From the NCBI RefSeq assembly GCF_934617235.1, contig NZ_CAKTTZ010000015.1, positions 1 to 46,326 on the forward strand: a stretch of DNA of 46,326 bases, written 5' to 3'. The notes under the pieces were generated by a model. That model saw only the letters and a list, made by a program, of their open reading frames with translations, searched no databases and was not told the DNA's origin. Positions 1-8,271 of the stretch are shown piece after piece (the stretch's first letter is position 1; every line of letters begins with the position of its first letter). The position numbers and the translations under genes were made by a program. The stretch is from an uncultured Ellagibacter sp. Its GTDB lineage: Bacteria; Actinomycetota; Coriobacteriia; Coriobacteriales; Eggerthellaceae.

Positions 1-1259
1 CCAAGGACGAGGGTCCCGAGGCCGAGAAGTACACCATCAAGATGAACGGCTGCCACAGCTGCCCGATTCACTGCTACTCCGACATGCGCGTCCCGAACTC
101 CAAGGCCAACGGCGGCTATGAGATCACGGGCAACACCTGCGTGCCGAACTTCCCGTTCTCCGTCTACATGACGAAGATCTTGGGCGACCACACGTCGGTC
201 AAATCGGGCACCGAAGACGGCCTCATTTGGGACCAGGTTGTCGGCGGCACGATGGACGATCTGGGCATGTGGTGCAACTACGCGCAGATTTATCGCGACA
301 TCGCGCACTGCGTGTCTGCGGGTATCTTCGAGAAGAACCTGCCTGCCGATGAGTACAACATGTTCGACTGGAAGAAGTTCGAGAACAACGATCCGACCAT
401 CATGGTCGAGCTGCTCACGCACATCGCCAAGAACGACAACGAGATGTCCTACCTCGGCCATGGCCCGATCGTGTGGTGCAAGCGTTGGAACGACATGGAG
501 TGGTTCGATACCACGGCGAGCTGTCTTATCAACTACCGCGGCTGGCCGGTTCACCACGCCATCGAGTCTTACGGCCAGGTCGGCGGCCTGCTGAACATGA
601 TCTTCAACCGCGACCCGATGATCCACTCGCATCAGAACATGCTGCAGTGCGGCCTCCCGCATGAGCTTAAGCAGGAAATCGCAGCCGAGCTGTGGGGCGG
701 CGAGGACGCGCTTGACGCCGAGAAGAACTACACGCCCGTCAACGACCACAAGATCAACTTCTGCTGGTGGTCCATCGTCACCGACGTGCTGCATGACTCG
801 CTCACGCTGTGCAACTGGGTGTGGCCGATGGCGCAGAGCCCGTCGAAGAGCCGTAACTACCGCGGCGACCTCGACCTCGAGGCGAAGTTCTACAAGGCAG
901 CCACCGGCAAGGACGTCACCACCGACGACTTGTACAAGGCTGCTGCGAAGATAATCACGCTGCAGCGCGCTAACACCGCCCGCGGCATGAAGGACGCGAA
1001 TGGCAACATGGGTTGCAACGACTTCCGCAACATCCATGACGTCATGACCCAGTGGCCGTTCACGAAGGACCCGGACAAGCAGCCCTTCACCGAAGGCACC
1101 GATAAGATGGAGAAGGAAGACTTCCAGAAGGGCCTCACGATGCTCTACGAGAAGTTCGGTTGGGACAGCCAGCTTGGTTGCCCGACGGCCGACTGCCTCG
1201 AGTACTATGGCATGAGCGACGTTGAGGAAGACCTCAAGAACCTGAACCTCCTTCCGTAA
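1..1259 (+). CDS. Aldehyde:ferredoxin oxidoreductase family protein, C-terminal part (5' end cut by the window)
   Basis: The reading frame is already open at base 3, so the gene starts outside the window; about 418 codons remain. Just inside is the motif CHSCPIHC (bases 51-74), the C-x2-C-x3-C cluster ligand motif of the AOR family, which binds one 4Fe-4S cluster beside a tungsto- or molybdo-bispterin. A later Cys in GCNDFRN (near base 1015) is a candidate fourth ligand. The C-terminus (GWDSQLGCPT, then LEYYGM) matches the family's usual ending GWD..G.PT...L...G. Enzymes of this family oxidise aldehydes or reduce carboxylates with ferredoxin or a dedicated partner in the anaerobic cytoplasm; the substrate cannot be read from this part. 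The family is confident, the specificity is unknown. Confidence 0.9.
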   Translation, partial: KDEGPEAEKYTIKMNGCHSCPIHCYSDMRVPNSKANGGYEITGNTCVPNFPFSVYMTKILGDHTSVKSGTEDGLIWDQVVGGTMDDLGMWCNYAQIYRDIAHCVSAGIFEKNLPADEYNMFDWKKFENNDPTIMVELLTHIAKNDNEMSYLGHGPIVWCKRWNDMEWFDTTASCLINYRGWPVHHAIESYGQVGGLLNMIFNRDPMIHSHQNMLQCGLPHELKQEIAAELWGGEDALDAEKNYTPVNDHKINFCWWSIVTDVLHDSLTLCNWVWPMAQSPSKSRNYRGDLDLEAKFYKAATGKDVTTDDLYKAAAKIITLQRANTARGMKDANGNMGCNDFRNIHDVMTQWPFTKDPDKQPFTEGTDKMEKEDFQKGLTMLYEKFGWDSQLGCPTADCLEYYGMSDVEEDLKNLNLLP

Positions 1260-1357
1260 GCGATGCGACGAAAGTGGCGGCTTAGGGGCATCCTGACCTG
1301 AGCCGCCGTAAACCTCCCTTTATGAGTCGCATCCGACATACGGGGTAGCCCTACCCG

Positions 1358-1387
1358 CAAGAAGAGTCCCTGATGGGGCTCTTCTTG
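1358..1387 (+). terminator. Rho-independent terminator after the AOR gene
   Basis: CAAGAAGAG and CTCTTCTTG form a perfect 9-bp stem, extended by CCC/GGG around a TGAT loop, about 100 bp after the AOR stop. It is followed by TTGTTG rather than a clean T run, so termination may be moderate. Confidence 0.7.
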
Positions 1388-1488
1388 TTGTTGGGGTAAG
1401 ATGTGGATATCGGGGCGGATCTTTGCTTGTCCGCCCTTTCCCGCTACGATCGAAGGCGAAACCACGAAGGCATCCGAGAGGCGAACGA

Positions 1489-1881
1489 ATGAAGACCATC
1501 GACGTTGTAGCAGCCATCATCGAAAAAGATGGCGAAATCCTCGCAACCCAGCGAGGCTACGGGGAATTCGAAGGCGGCTGGGAATTCCCGGGCGGCAAAG
1601 TCGAGGCAGGCGAAGCCCCTGAGCAGGCGATTGTCCGAGAAATCAAGGAAGAGCTCAACGCCGACATTGCGGTCGGGAGCTTTCTTGTGCAGGTCGAACA
1701 TGACTATCCCGCGTTCCACCTGAGCATGAAATGCTACCTCTGCACGCTCAAGGACCCGTCGTTCGAGCTGCTCGAACATCATGCCGCAAAGTGGCTCGAC
1801 CTCGAGCACATCGAAAGCGTGGACTGGCTTCCCGCCGATGTGAAGGTGGTTTCCGCCTTGGAGAAGCGCGGCGAGCTCTAA
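1489..1881 (+). CDS. Nudix hydrolase, MutT-like (8-oxo-dGTP diphosphatase type)
   Basis: A 130-residue protein with a full Nudix box: GGKVEAGE at about residue 37 followed by REIKEEL, matching G-x5-E-x7-RE-x2-EE. These acidic residues bind the metal that cleaves a nucleoside diphosphate linked to another group. Length and N-terminus (MKTIDVVAAIIEKDGEILA) are those of small MutT-type sanitising enzymes, which remove oxidised dGTP. The ATG at 1489 is preferred over upstream in-frame codons because GAGAGG lies 6-8 bases before it. The gene sits alone between a terminator and a decayed helicase gene. Substrate assignment is by family resemblance only; other small Nudix activities are possible. 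Confidence 0.88.
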   Translation: MKTIDVVAAIIEKDGEILATQRGYGEFEGGWEFPGGKVEAGEAPEQAIVREIKEELNADIAVGSFLVQVEHDYPAFHLSMKCYLCTLKDPSFELLEHHAAKWLDLEHIESVDWLPADVKVVSALEKRGEL

Positions 1882-1900
1882 TCGCTGGCGCCGCCGAAAG

Positions 1901-1966
1901 GCTTCGACCGTCAAAATCCCAAAGCGCTTCAACCGCCAGGCTCCCGACGCGCTTTAACCGTCGAGG
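1901..1966. repeat. Short imperfect direct repeats after the Nudix gene
   Basis: Three loosely spaced copies of a GCTT-[CA]-AACCG-[TC]-C type motif (gcttcgaccgtc, gcttcaaccgcc, gctttaaccgtc) occur about 24-26 bp apart. They run into the stop codon region of the helicase remnant on the other strand. No function is evident. Confidence 0.45.
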
Positions 1967-2445
1967 TTACTGATCAGGTAATCATACAAATCGGCACGAA
2001 CAGGCTGTTCGAGAGCGTACGCGATCTCGACGACGTTCGTTTTGCCATCCTCCATCGTAGTCGCCTCGAATTCGCCCGTCGGGTGCATCTGACCTAAGAA
2101 ATAGAATTCCTTGCCATCGCATTTACGCAGGCCACGGCCGAGTTGCTGCACGAAAACGATGGCGGACTCGGTCCTTCGCAACATGACGATCTGGTTGAGC
2201 GAGGGGATGTCGACGCCTTCGTTCACGATGTCGACGGAAAAGATGTAGTCGATCGACCCTTGTTCGAGTTCGCGGATGGCACGGTCGCGCTCCTCGATTG
2301 AAGACGCGCCGCTGATCGCCCTCGAGGGAAGGCCCCGCTCGCAAAATGCCTGCGCGAAATACGAAGCCTCGTCGTTGCGGCTGCAAAAGACCAGCCCACG
2401 GCGGCACGACTTCTGGATTACGAAAGGGAGGATAAGATCCCCCCA
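1954..2445 (-). pseudogene. Remnant of an SF2 DEAD/DEAH helicase with DUF3427-like C-terminus
   Basis: On the minus strand an open frame from a stop at about 2445 down to the stop at 1954 gives about 163 residues without a proper start. The first two thirds are a helicase C-terminal domain: RRGLVFCSRNDEA (motif IV region), SVDIVNEGVDIPSL (motif V) and QQLGRGLRK (motif VI). The sequence then jumps from KCDGKEF to YFLGQMHPTGEF and ends VRADLYDYL, which resembles the extreme end of DUF3427-type helicases. Thus both the N-terminal ATPase half and the stretch between motif VI and the C-terminus are missing, leaving a doubly deleted fragment. It is unlikely to make a working protein. The intact ancestor was probably a defence- or mobile-element-associated helicase. 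Confidence 0.8.
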
Positions 2446-2572
2446 TTATCGACGATCGCCCAGCGGAATGGGGCAACAACCCCGGCACCGATCGCCCGAT
2501 TTTCGAGGTTGCGCAAAACGTCTGGTCCCCCATGTCTGCACGAGGGCCGAGCGGGGAAAAGAGACATCGAGC

Positions 2573-2608
2573 GCGCGGCGGCTAGCACGATATCGCCAGC
2601 CGCCGCGC
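2573..2608 (-). terminator. GC-rich hairpin after the acidic-protein gene
   Basis: GCGCGGCGGCT and AGCCGCCGCGC form a perfect 11-bp inverted repeat separated by 14 bases, starting 5 bases past the stop of the minus-strand gene ending at 2614. There is no immediate T run on the minus strand, so this is a probable but not textbook terminator. Confidence 0.55.
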
Positions 2609-2613
2609 AGTTG

Positions 2614-4044
2614 CTACACGTTCGAGAGGCGCTCCACCGATCGATATTCCGCCAAGGATTCGGCAAGCGTGCGGTCCATGTAGAGCGTCGAGAAGAAGTA
2701 GACATCGCCATTCGAGGCTTCGCAACGCTCAATGTCGGGGTACTCGCCCGACTTCTGGAGCTCGGCCCACGTGTCTTCGACTTTGCTCGCACTCATGTGG
2801 AAGGGAGGGTTAGCCAGGTCTTCCGCTGCGAAAGGACGCGGATAGACGCGCCCATCCTCACGCACGCAATCGACAAACGTTGCCAGTGGATTGTCCTCGG
2901 CTGCCAGAAAAGCCCAGTGCGCGTAGTTCTTCGTCATGAGGTCGGAGTCGTACAGGTAATAGCTGTGCTGCCCCACCAGCGTGACGATGTGCTCGCAGTG
3001 GATTTCCTTCTTCACCGGCGCCGCATCCTCGTCGGGAACCAGCACATATTCCCCTTCAAGTTCCACAAGCTTGTATCCTTCGGGAAGCTTCAAGCTGGAG
3101 AAGAGCCCGTCGTCTGCCGCGGCGTCGGGCTTCTCGGATGCGGATGCGCCCTCGGCAGGCGCGTCGGAAGCAGCCTCGCTCACATGGGGCGCAGGGGATT
3201 CCATGGCGTCGGTTCGCGCGGAAGCCCGAGCGCCCTCCGCGACTTCCACCTGGGCTTCAGAAGCATGCGAGGAAGGATCAGGGGCAGCCGCGTTCTTCGC
3301 GCCGAGAGCTGCAACCGCGCTTATATCGTCCGTTACCGCATCGCCCGAAGCCGCCTTTGCCTCGGAAGTCTCGCGCGCAGCTTTCTCCACAGCCGCCTTC
3401 TCATCTTCCTCAATCTGCCTTAAGCGGCGATTGGGGATCTTCGGGGGAACGCCCACAGCGCGCGTGGCAGAACGAACCGAGTTCGCCTTGCGCGCCCGCT
3501 CGGCCTTTTCCGCCGCGATTTCGTCTTTATGGTCGCGACGATAGTTCTCGAGGTACTCGTAGACGAGCATCTCAAACTCGTCAGCAGTCATATGGCCAGG
3601 GACTAACCCCAGGTCAACCCACCTGCTCGGCACGACAAGCTGGCTGTCGGACGATTGGCGGCGAACGTCGTCGAACACGTCGGCAAGAGCGTTGTTCTCG
3701 GCAAGCTCGCGCTCTTCGGGCGTCGGCCCTGCCTGCTGTGCCTGGGCTGCGCCGTCGGCATTGTCGGCAGACTCGCCCTCGCCCAGTGCGCCCGAAGCGT
3801 CGCCCAAGTCGGCTGCGCCCAAGCCAGCTGCGGCCGCATCAGGGGCACCTGTCGAGGCAACGCCGGGGGCACCGGCCTCGACCGCGGCAGAAGCACCGGC
3901 GTCGGCTGCGTCACCATCGACAAGCGCGCCTTCCCCGCAAGAAGTCACATCGACGCCTTCGCCGCCCGCCTTTTCCGTCAACGTTTCCTGCAAGGCTTCT
4001 TCCCTCGTCGGCACAGAGGCCTTCTGCACTTCTTCAGCAGCCAT
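2614..4044 (-). CDS. Acidic, alanine-rich protein of unknown function with conserved-looking C-terminal domain
   Basis: I do not recognise the family. The 476-residue product has no signal peptide or membrane segment. It begins with about 120 residues of Ala/Glu/Gly/Asp-rich low-complexity sequence, then a charged helical segment (MTADEFEMLVYEYLENYRR, followed by a Lys/Arg/Glu-rich helix), a second low-complexity acidic linker, and a compact C-terminal domain of about 145 residues rich in aromatic residues and His (IHCEHIVTLVGQHSYYLYDS, later GDVYFFSTLYMDRTL). The ATG at 4044 overlaps the stop of the upstream scaffold gene (TAATG), so the two are translationally coupled. That pairing hints at a role beside iron-sulfur assembly, but this is inference. 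Confidence 0.8.
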   Translation of the reverse strand: MAAEEVQKASVPTREEALQETLTEKAGGEGVDVTSCGEGALVDGDAADAGASAAVEAGAPGVASTGAPDAAAAGLGAADLGDASGALGEGESADNADGAAQAQQAGPTPEERELAENNALADVFDDVRRQSSDSQLVVPSRWVDLGLVPGHMTADEFEMLVYEYLENYRRDHKDEIAAEKAERARKANSVRSATRAVGVPPKIPNRRLRQIEEDEKAAVEKAARETSEAKAASGDAVTDDISAVAALGAKNAAAPDPSSHASEAQVEVAEGARASARTDAMESPAPHVSEAASDAPAEGASASEKPDAAADDGLFSSLKLPEGYKLVELEGEYVLVPDEDAAPVKKEIHCEHIVTLVGQHSYYLYDSDLMTKNYAHWAFLAAEDNPLATFVDCVREDGRVYPRPFAAEDLANPPFHMSASKVEDTWAELQKSGEYPDIERCEASNGDVYFFSTLYMDRTLAESLAEYRSVERLSNV

Positions 4045-4667
4045 TACGCATTCGCCGCCTTCGCGCGCGCTTCGTCGACCATCATGTCGAGGCGCGTGCT
4101 GCGCAGCGAGCAATGCTCGCACAAAAGGCACGTCGGGGAGCTTGTGTCGCACGGCAGCTTCTCGTCAAGTTCGGCGAGCGTCACGCCGCTGCGGTAATAC
4201 CAGTCGCCCACCAGGCCGCGCACGCCTTCGACCGCGAACATCGTGGTGTGCGCCTTGTCGTAGGGCACGCCGTCGACGGCGATCTTCACGTCGTCGGGCG
4301 TGATCGCAAGCGCCTCCGAGAACGTCTTGCCTTCGATCATCGTGCAGATGACGCTTGCGCAGGCGGTCATGGCAAGGCATCCGCGCGTCTTGAACCCGGC
4401 ACGCAGGAAGCGCGGCTCGCCGCCATCCTCCGGCTCGCCGACGACAGCGAACAGCCGCAACGCCACCTCGCCGCGCTTCGACTTGCCCACCATAGATTCC
4501 GCATTAAAACCCTCCGGCTTGCCGGAGTTAGCGAAATTGGCAACGATCGACAGCAACGTGTCGGAATAGCCCGCGACGCCTTCGTCGAGATTCGTTTGGT
4601 ACACATCGGCCGTGCGAATCAGCGCGCGCTCGGTCGGCTCATGGTAAATGTCTCGTCCGTCCCCCAT
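4044..4667 (-). CDS. Iron-sulfur cluster assembly scaffold, IscU/NifU-N-like, atypical
   Basis: 207 residues. The core RGCLAMTACASVICTMIEGKT at residues 95-115, followed by EALAITPDDV, is the IscU/NifU N-terminal signature around the second cluster-binding Cys (here C97). The third ligand is matched by H185-C186 in CEHCSL. The first IscU ligand region, normally A-C-G-D, reads K-R-G-E (residues 64-67), so that Cys is Arg65. The C-terminal part has extra cysteines C173, C180 and C183. Scaffold proteins receive sulfur from a desulfurase and build Fe-S clusters in the cytoplasm. Cluster binding here must use a different ligand set if it occurs. First gene of a two-gene operon with the acidic protein at 2614-4044, which it overlaps at the stop. 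Confidence 0.82.
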   Translation of the reverse strand: MGDGRDIYHEPTERALIRTADVYQTNLDEGVAGYSDTLLSIVANFANSGKPEGFNAESMVGKSKRGEVALRLFAVVGEPEDGGEPRFLRAGFKTRGCLAMTACASVICTMIEGKTFSEALAITPDDVKIAVDGVPYDKAHTTMFAVEGVRGLVGDWYYRSGVTLAELDEKLPCDTSSPTCLLCEHCSLRSTRLDMMVDEARAKAANA

Positions 4668-4694
4668 AGCTTCCCCTCTCCCTCGAGCCGAAAA

Positions 4695-4722
4695 TCTTGA
4701 TTTACGGATAATCGTATCAAGA
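4695..4722. promoter_or_regulatory. Inverted repeat in the divergent scaffold / LuxR intergenic region
   Basis: TCTTGAT and ATCAAGA form a perfect 7-bp inverted repeat with a 14-bp spacer, between the minus-strand scaffold start (4667) and the plus-strand LuxR start (4843). The position suits an operator for either gene. Not proven by sequence alone. Confidence 0.4.
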
Positions 4723-4842
4723 CTCCGAATCGAAACAAATTGATGCTATCATGATGCCAGTTTTTGGGAAGGGGACATACCCTCTTTGGGGATAAAATGC
4801 AATCGTGCCTGTTCACAGGCTACCATGAAAGCAGGGGATAAC

Positions 4843-6465
4843 ATGGTTGGAAAGACGAACGCTTCGTCGCCTTCCTCTTCGTGCGCCCTCAAACAAAAGA
4901 CTCCTTCCGAACAATCTAGCGCCTCCGCAGTCGAAAAATCGGAGAGCCTCGGCGCCGTGATTGTCCGTCACAAACCGCTCGCTTGGTCGATACTGGGCCT
5001 CGCCCTTTGCCGCGCAGGACTTATCGTCGGCAGTTACGACAGCTATCGGCACAGCGACGAGGGCATCTTATCGGACGGCGTCATGCTCGTCGCGCTTGCG
5101 TTTTTGGCCGTACTGCTGATTTTGATTGCCATCACGAAATGCCACCTCTCTCGGCGCGTTGTGAGAAGGATCGCGTTCGTCTCGATTCTCCTCGAGGCGT
5201 TTTCCCTCGTCATGATAGGTATGCTTGATCTGAAACCACCCGAAGCGGCGGCGGATGCGGGAGCAAGCTACTTCCTCGCAAGCACGCTCTGCACGCTCGG
5301 CGGTCTCTCCTGCATGTCGTATTGGTTGCGCCGCGCACGCGATTGCACCGCCATAACCGCAGTCATTTACGCATTTGGGGCGCTGTTTGTAAGCGAGCTG
5401 CTCATCTTCGCCTCGATATTCATGTCGAAGGGCGTCTCCTGTTTTTACGCCGTAGTGCTTGTGCTGCTGCAGTTTCCCTGCATAACGCTCGCCCGAAAGA
5501 AGCCCCTTGCCTGCGACATCAAGACGATTTCCAGCGAGAACGACTTCTTCAGTTTCACCAAGAACACGATGACGTCGAAGCTTTTCCTCGCAACGATGTC
5601 GGTGAGCATCGGCGTGCTCGCATGCGCCGACGGTTTCCTGCGCGGCTACCCCGACGGATCGTCAATCGCATTTCGAGCGACAACACGATTCGCCGATCTT
5701 GTGCTTATCCTTGCGCTTTGCGTCGCGATTATCGTGTTCACCTGCAAGCACCATCACCGCATCATGACCGTGGGCATCTTCGTCGCCATGGAAGCGCTCG
5801 CCTGCATCGCGCTTCTGTGCTACTCGGCTTGGCCCGACGCACTCGATATCGGCGCCATCTTCACGACCAACCTGAATGCGCTGCTCGTCGCCTTCTCGTG
5901 GTACATCATTCTCGCGTTCATGAGCTACGGCTGGCGCTGCCCGTACTATTATGCGATCGCTGGATGGATCGTCTGGCTCGGATGTCGAGGCGTCGCCCGC
6001 ATCACGCTTATCAACGTAACGGCGGTGTCGCAGAACGACCTGCTGATGCTTGCCGCTGTGTTCACGATGATTGTGCTATCGACCCAGGTTGCATTCGTCA
6101 GTCTCCTGAACGTGCGCAAATTCGAGGCCACCCCCGAAGAGGAGCTGGCGCATCATCAGGAGGTCGCGCAGGCCAGCCCCGTCACGAAGATTCTGGGCCT
6201 CGACGAGCACCCCGAAAGCCTGGCCGACGTGCGACAGGTCACCATGCGCCACAACGCTGAAGAGGTCGGCAAACAGTTCCTGCTTTCCGAGCGAGAGATC
6301 GAGGTGCTTTCGCTTTACGCGCTTGGCTGGACGCAAAAGCGCGTGGCCGAAGAGCTGTTCATCAGCCCTGGGACCGCTCATGCCCACATCAAGCGCATCT
6401 ACGCGAAAACCGGCTTGCATTCGCGCCAGGAAATCCTCGACTACATGGAGAAATACACGTCCTAG
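4843..6465 (+). CDS. LuxR-family transcriptional regulator with 12 membrane helices
   Basis: 540 residues. After a Ser/Ala-rich start there are about twelve hydrophobic helices spanning residues 40-420 (for example AWSILGLALCRAGLIVG, VMLVALAFLAVLLILIAI, DLLMLAAVFTMIVLS). A linker follows, then a C-terminal LuxR/GerE helix-turn-helix over roughly the last 60 residues: LSEREIEVLSLYALG, RVAEELFISPGTAHAH, IKRIYAKTGLHSR. This layout, a membrane sensor fused to a DNA-binding domain, is characteristic of Eggerthellaceae, where many paralogs sit beside respiratory or catabolic genes. The ATG at 4843 has AGGGG six bases upstream; the ATG at 4825 is a weaker alternative. It is transcribed away from the scaffold operon. 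The ligand and targets are unknown. Confidence 0.92.
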   Translation: MVGKTNASSPSSSCALKQKTPSEQSSASAVEKSESLGAVIVRHKPLAWSILGLALCRAGLIVGSYDSYRHSDEGILSDGVMLVALAFLAVLLILIAITKCHLSRRVVRRIAFVSILLEAFSLVMIGMLDLKPPEAAADAGASYFLASTLCTLGGLSCMSYWLRRARDCTAITAVIYAFGALFVSELLIFASIFMSKGVSCFYAVVLVLLQFPCITLARKKPLACDIKTISSENDFFSFTKNTMTSKLFLATMSVSIGVLACADGFLRGYPDGSSIAFRATTRFADLVLILALCVAIIVFTCKHHHRIMTVGIFVAMEALACIALLCYSAWPDALDIGAIFTTNLNALLVAFSWYIILAFMSYGWRCPYYYAIAGWIVWLGCRGVARITLINVTAVSQNDLLMLAAVFTMIVLSTQVAFVSLLNVRKFEATPEEELAHHQEVAQASPVTKILGLDEHPESLADVRQVTMRHNAEEVGKQFLLSEREIEVLSLYALGWTQKRVAEELFISPGTAHAHIKRIYAKTGLHSRQEILDYMEKYTS

Positions 6466-6683
6466 AATTTTCGCCCGGGGTCGGGGCCTGGACGCGGGGC
6501 GATGCCGCGGCCTGGGATCGCGGCCCGAAGTCGGGGTCTGCAAGAGCAACGGCCACCCCGATTCAGGATTGAGACGAGAGGTCGGGGCCCAGGAAGCGTC
6601 CGCTGCCGCCGCCCGACGTCTTGAATCGAGGCCTTCTCCTGGGAAGCATCGCGATATCGCGGCCCGAACCAGCGCTCTAGGGA
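6466..6683. other. Gene-free, very GC-rich stretch with short G-rich repeats
   Basis: No convincing gene. The stretch carries three copies of GTCGGGG-[CT]-C (about 6480, 6530 and 6581) and two copies of TCGCGGCCCGAA (about 6517 and 6657). It looks like degenerated repeats after the LuxR gene rather than coding sequence. The rest of the gap to 7030 holds the hairpin at 6684-6727 and otherwise nothing I can name. Confidence 0.5.
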
Positions 6684-6727
6684 GCACAACCCAAGTTCGT
6701 GGTCATTTGAGCGAGTTGTGCGACGTT
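6684..6727 (+). terminator. Possible terminator after the LuxR gene
   Basis: GCACAAC pairs with GTTGTGC across a 24-base loop region and is followed by GACGTTTTTT. It is about 220 bp beyond the LuxR stop. The stem is short and the loop long, so support is moderate. Confidence 0.45.
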
Positions 6728-7030
6728 TTTTCGCCCGATGGAGCCCTTTACAGCCGCTCGGAACACCTCCTGGAAATAAAACCCCAGGTCAGAGATAGAC
6801 AGGTTTGAATTATTCTCAAAAAAGGCAGCGCATAACTCGTTCTTTTGACCACCAACTAAGGGTTCTACCCCACGAGAGCAACAGATTGCAGCGTCCTACG
6901 CACCTCGAGGCCGGGTATGTCGAGCACGCCCATGTCCCGATGCGTTCGACTCAACCCTACGACGCCAGCATCCCGAAGCATCGCAGCACAGCAAGCGAAC
7001 TCAAGCGCGCGTCCGAAGCAAGCGAGCGCA

Positions 7031-7068
7031 ATAAAAAGGCGGCTCGCAACGATTGGCCGCAAGCCGCC
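7031..7068 (-). terminator. Rho-independent terminator of the aminotransferase operon
   Basis: On the minus strand GGCGGCT pairs with AGCCGCC and is followed directly by TTTTTAT, 25 bases beyond the stop of the aminotransferase gene. Classic intrinsic terminator form. Confidence 0.8.
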
Positions 7069-7092
7069 CCCGAAAGAAAGCCCGAACGCGCA

Positions 7093-8271
7093 CTACTTGT
7101 ATTCCTCCATGAGTGCCTTGAACGCAGGCATGGAGCGCTTGATGACGTCGGCGGACACGCAGTAGCTGATGCGCACCCAACCATGGGATTTGAAGCACGT
7201 GGCAGGCACAAGCAAAAGCTCGTGAGCCTTCGCCTTCTCGCAAAACGCCTCGTCATCGGGCTCGAGTGCGCGAACCCACAGGTAAAACGCCCCGTCAGGC
7301 TCGACAAACTCGTACCCCAACTCGGAGAGGCCCTTCGTAAGCAGCTCGCGGTTCGCGCGATACGCCTCGACGTCGGAGGGCTCGTTTACGCACTTCTCCA
7401 TCACGCGCTGGAACAACACCGCCGTGCAGATGAAACCGAGCGCACGCCCCGCGCCGCTCACCGCCGTGTAGACTTCCTTCGCGTTGTCCATCAGGTTGGA
7501 CACGTAGATGTAGCCGATGCGCTCGCCAGGAAGCGACAGCGACTTCGAGTACGAATAGCAAACGATGGTGTGCTTGTAGAGTGTGGGAACGTAAGGAACC
7601 TCAGCACCGTAGGTGATTTCGCGATATGGCTCGTCGCTGATCAGGTAAATCGGGTGCCCGTATTCCTCTTCCTTGCGAGAGAGCAGCGCGGCAAGCGCCT
7701 CGAGGTTCTCGCGCGTGTAGACAGCGCCCACGGGGTTGTTCGGCGAGTTGATGATGATGCCCGCGGTCTTCGGCGTGAAGGCGGTGTCGATGGCGTCGAT
7801 GTCCATCTGGAAATCGGGCTCATGCGCCGGCACCTCGATCGTCGTGCAGCCGGCGGTCTCGGCCCACACGGCATACTCGGGGAAGTACGGGGCGATCACC
7901 ATGATCTCGTCACCGGGATTGGTAATCGCATAGATGCTGATGGCAAGGCCAGCGGCGGCGCCAGCGGTGAGATAGACCTGGTCAGCCGTGGCTTCGATAC
8001 CGAAGCGGCGGCTGATGTTGTCGGCCACAGCCTGACGCGGGCCGGCGGCGCCGGGAGACGGCGTGTAACCGTGGAGCGCGCAAGGCGGTTCCTTGATGAG
8101 CTCGGCGATGGACTCGGCCACGGCGTCTGGCGCTGGAACACTCGGGTTTCCGATGGAAAAGTCGAACACGTTCTCCTCGCCAATTTCTGCCTTGCGCTTA
8201 AGGCCGTAAGCGAAAAGCTCGCGGATTTTGTTGGGTGCGGAGCCGAGTTCGGTTGCGCGTTGGTTGAGCAT
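7093..8271 (-). CDS. PLP-dependent class I/II aminotransferase
   Basis: 392 residues, the normal length for fold-type I aminotransferases. Landmarks in order: substrate/N-terminal motif FSIGNPSVPAPDAV; the helix LTAGAAAGLAISIYAI that holds the phosphate-binding loop; NSPNNPVGAVY with the Asn that contacts the PLP ring oxygen; ISDEPYREI with the Asp that binds the pyridine nitrogen and the Tyr; YSYSKSLSLPGERIGY, whose Lys forms the PLP Schiff base; and WVRISYC near the end with the Arg that grips the substrate carboxylate. It moves amino groups between an amino acid and 2-oxoglutarate or pyruvate in the cytoplasm. It is related to aspartate/aromatic aminotransferases, but the substrate cannot be fixed. 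It follows the stress protein gene by 15 bp and likely shares its promoter. Confidence 0.93.
   Translation of the reverse strand: MLNQRATELGSAPNKIRELFAYGLKRKAEIGEENVFDFSIGNPSVPAPDAVAESIAELIKEPPCALHGYTPSPGAAGPRQAVADNISRRFGIEATADQVYLTAGAAAGLAISIYAITNPGDEIMVIAPYFPEYAVWAETAGCTTIEVPAHEPDFQMDIDAIDTAFTPKTAGIIINSPNNPVGAVYTRENLEALAALLSRKEEEYGHPIYLISDEPYREITYGAEVPYVPTLYKHTIVCYSYSKSLSLPGERIGYIYVSNLMDNAKEVYTAVSGAGRALGFICTAVLFQRVMEKCVNEPSDVEAYRANRELLTKGLSELGYEFVEPDGAFYLWVRALEPDDEAFCEKAKAHELLLVPATCFKSHGWVRISYCVSADVIKRSMPAFKALMEEYK

Noticed and set aside
2509..4700. Long open frames on the plus strand opposite the acidic-protein and scaffold genes
   Set aside because: They are rich in Arg, Pro, His and Ser, lack family motifs and starts, and mirror GC-rich minus-strand genes with clear or coupled structure. 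They are shadows.
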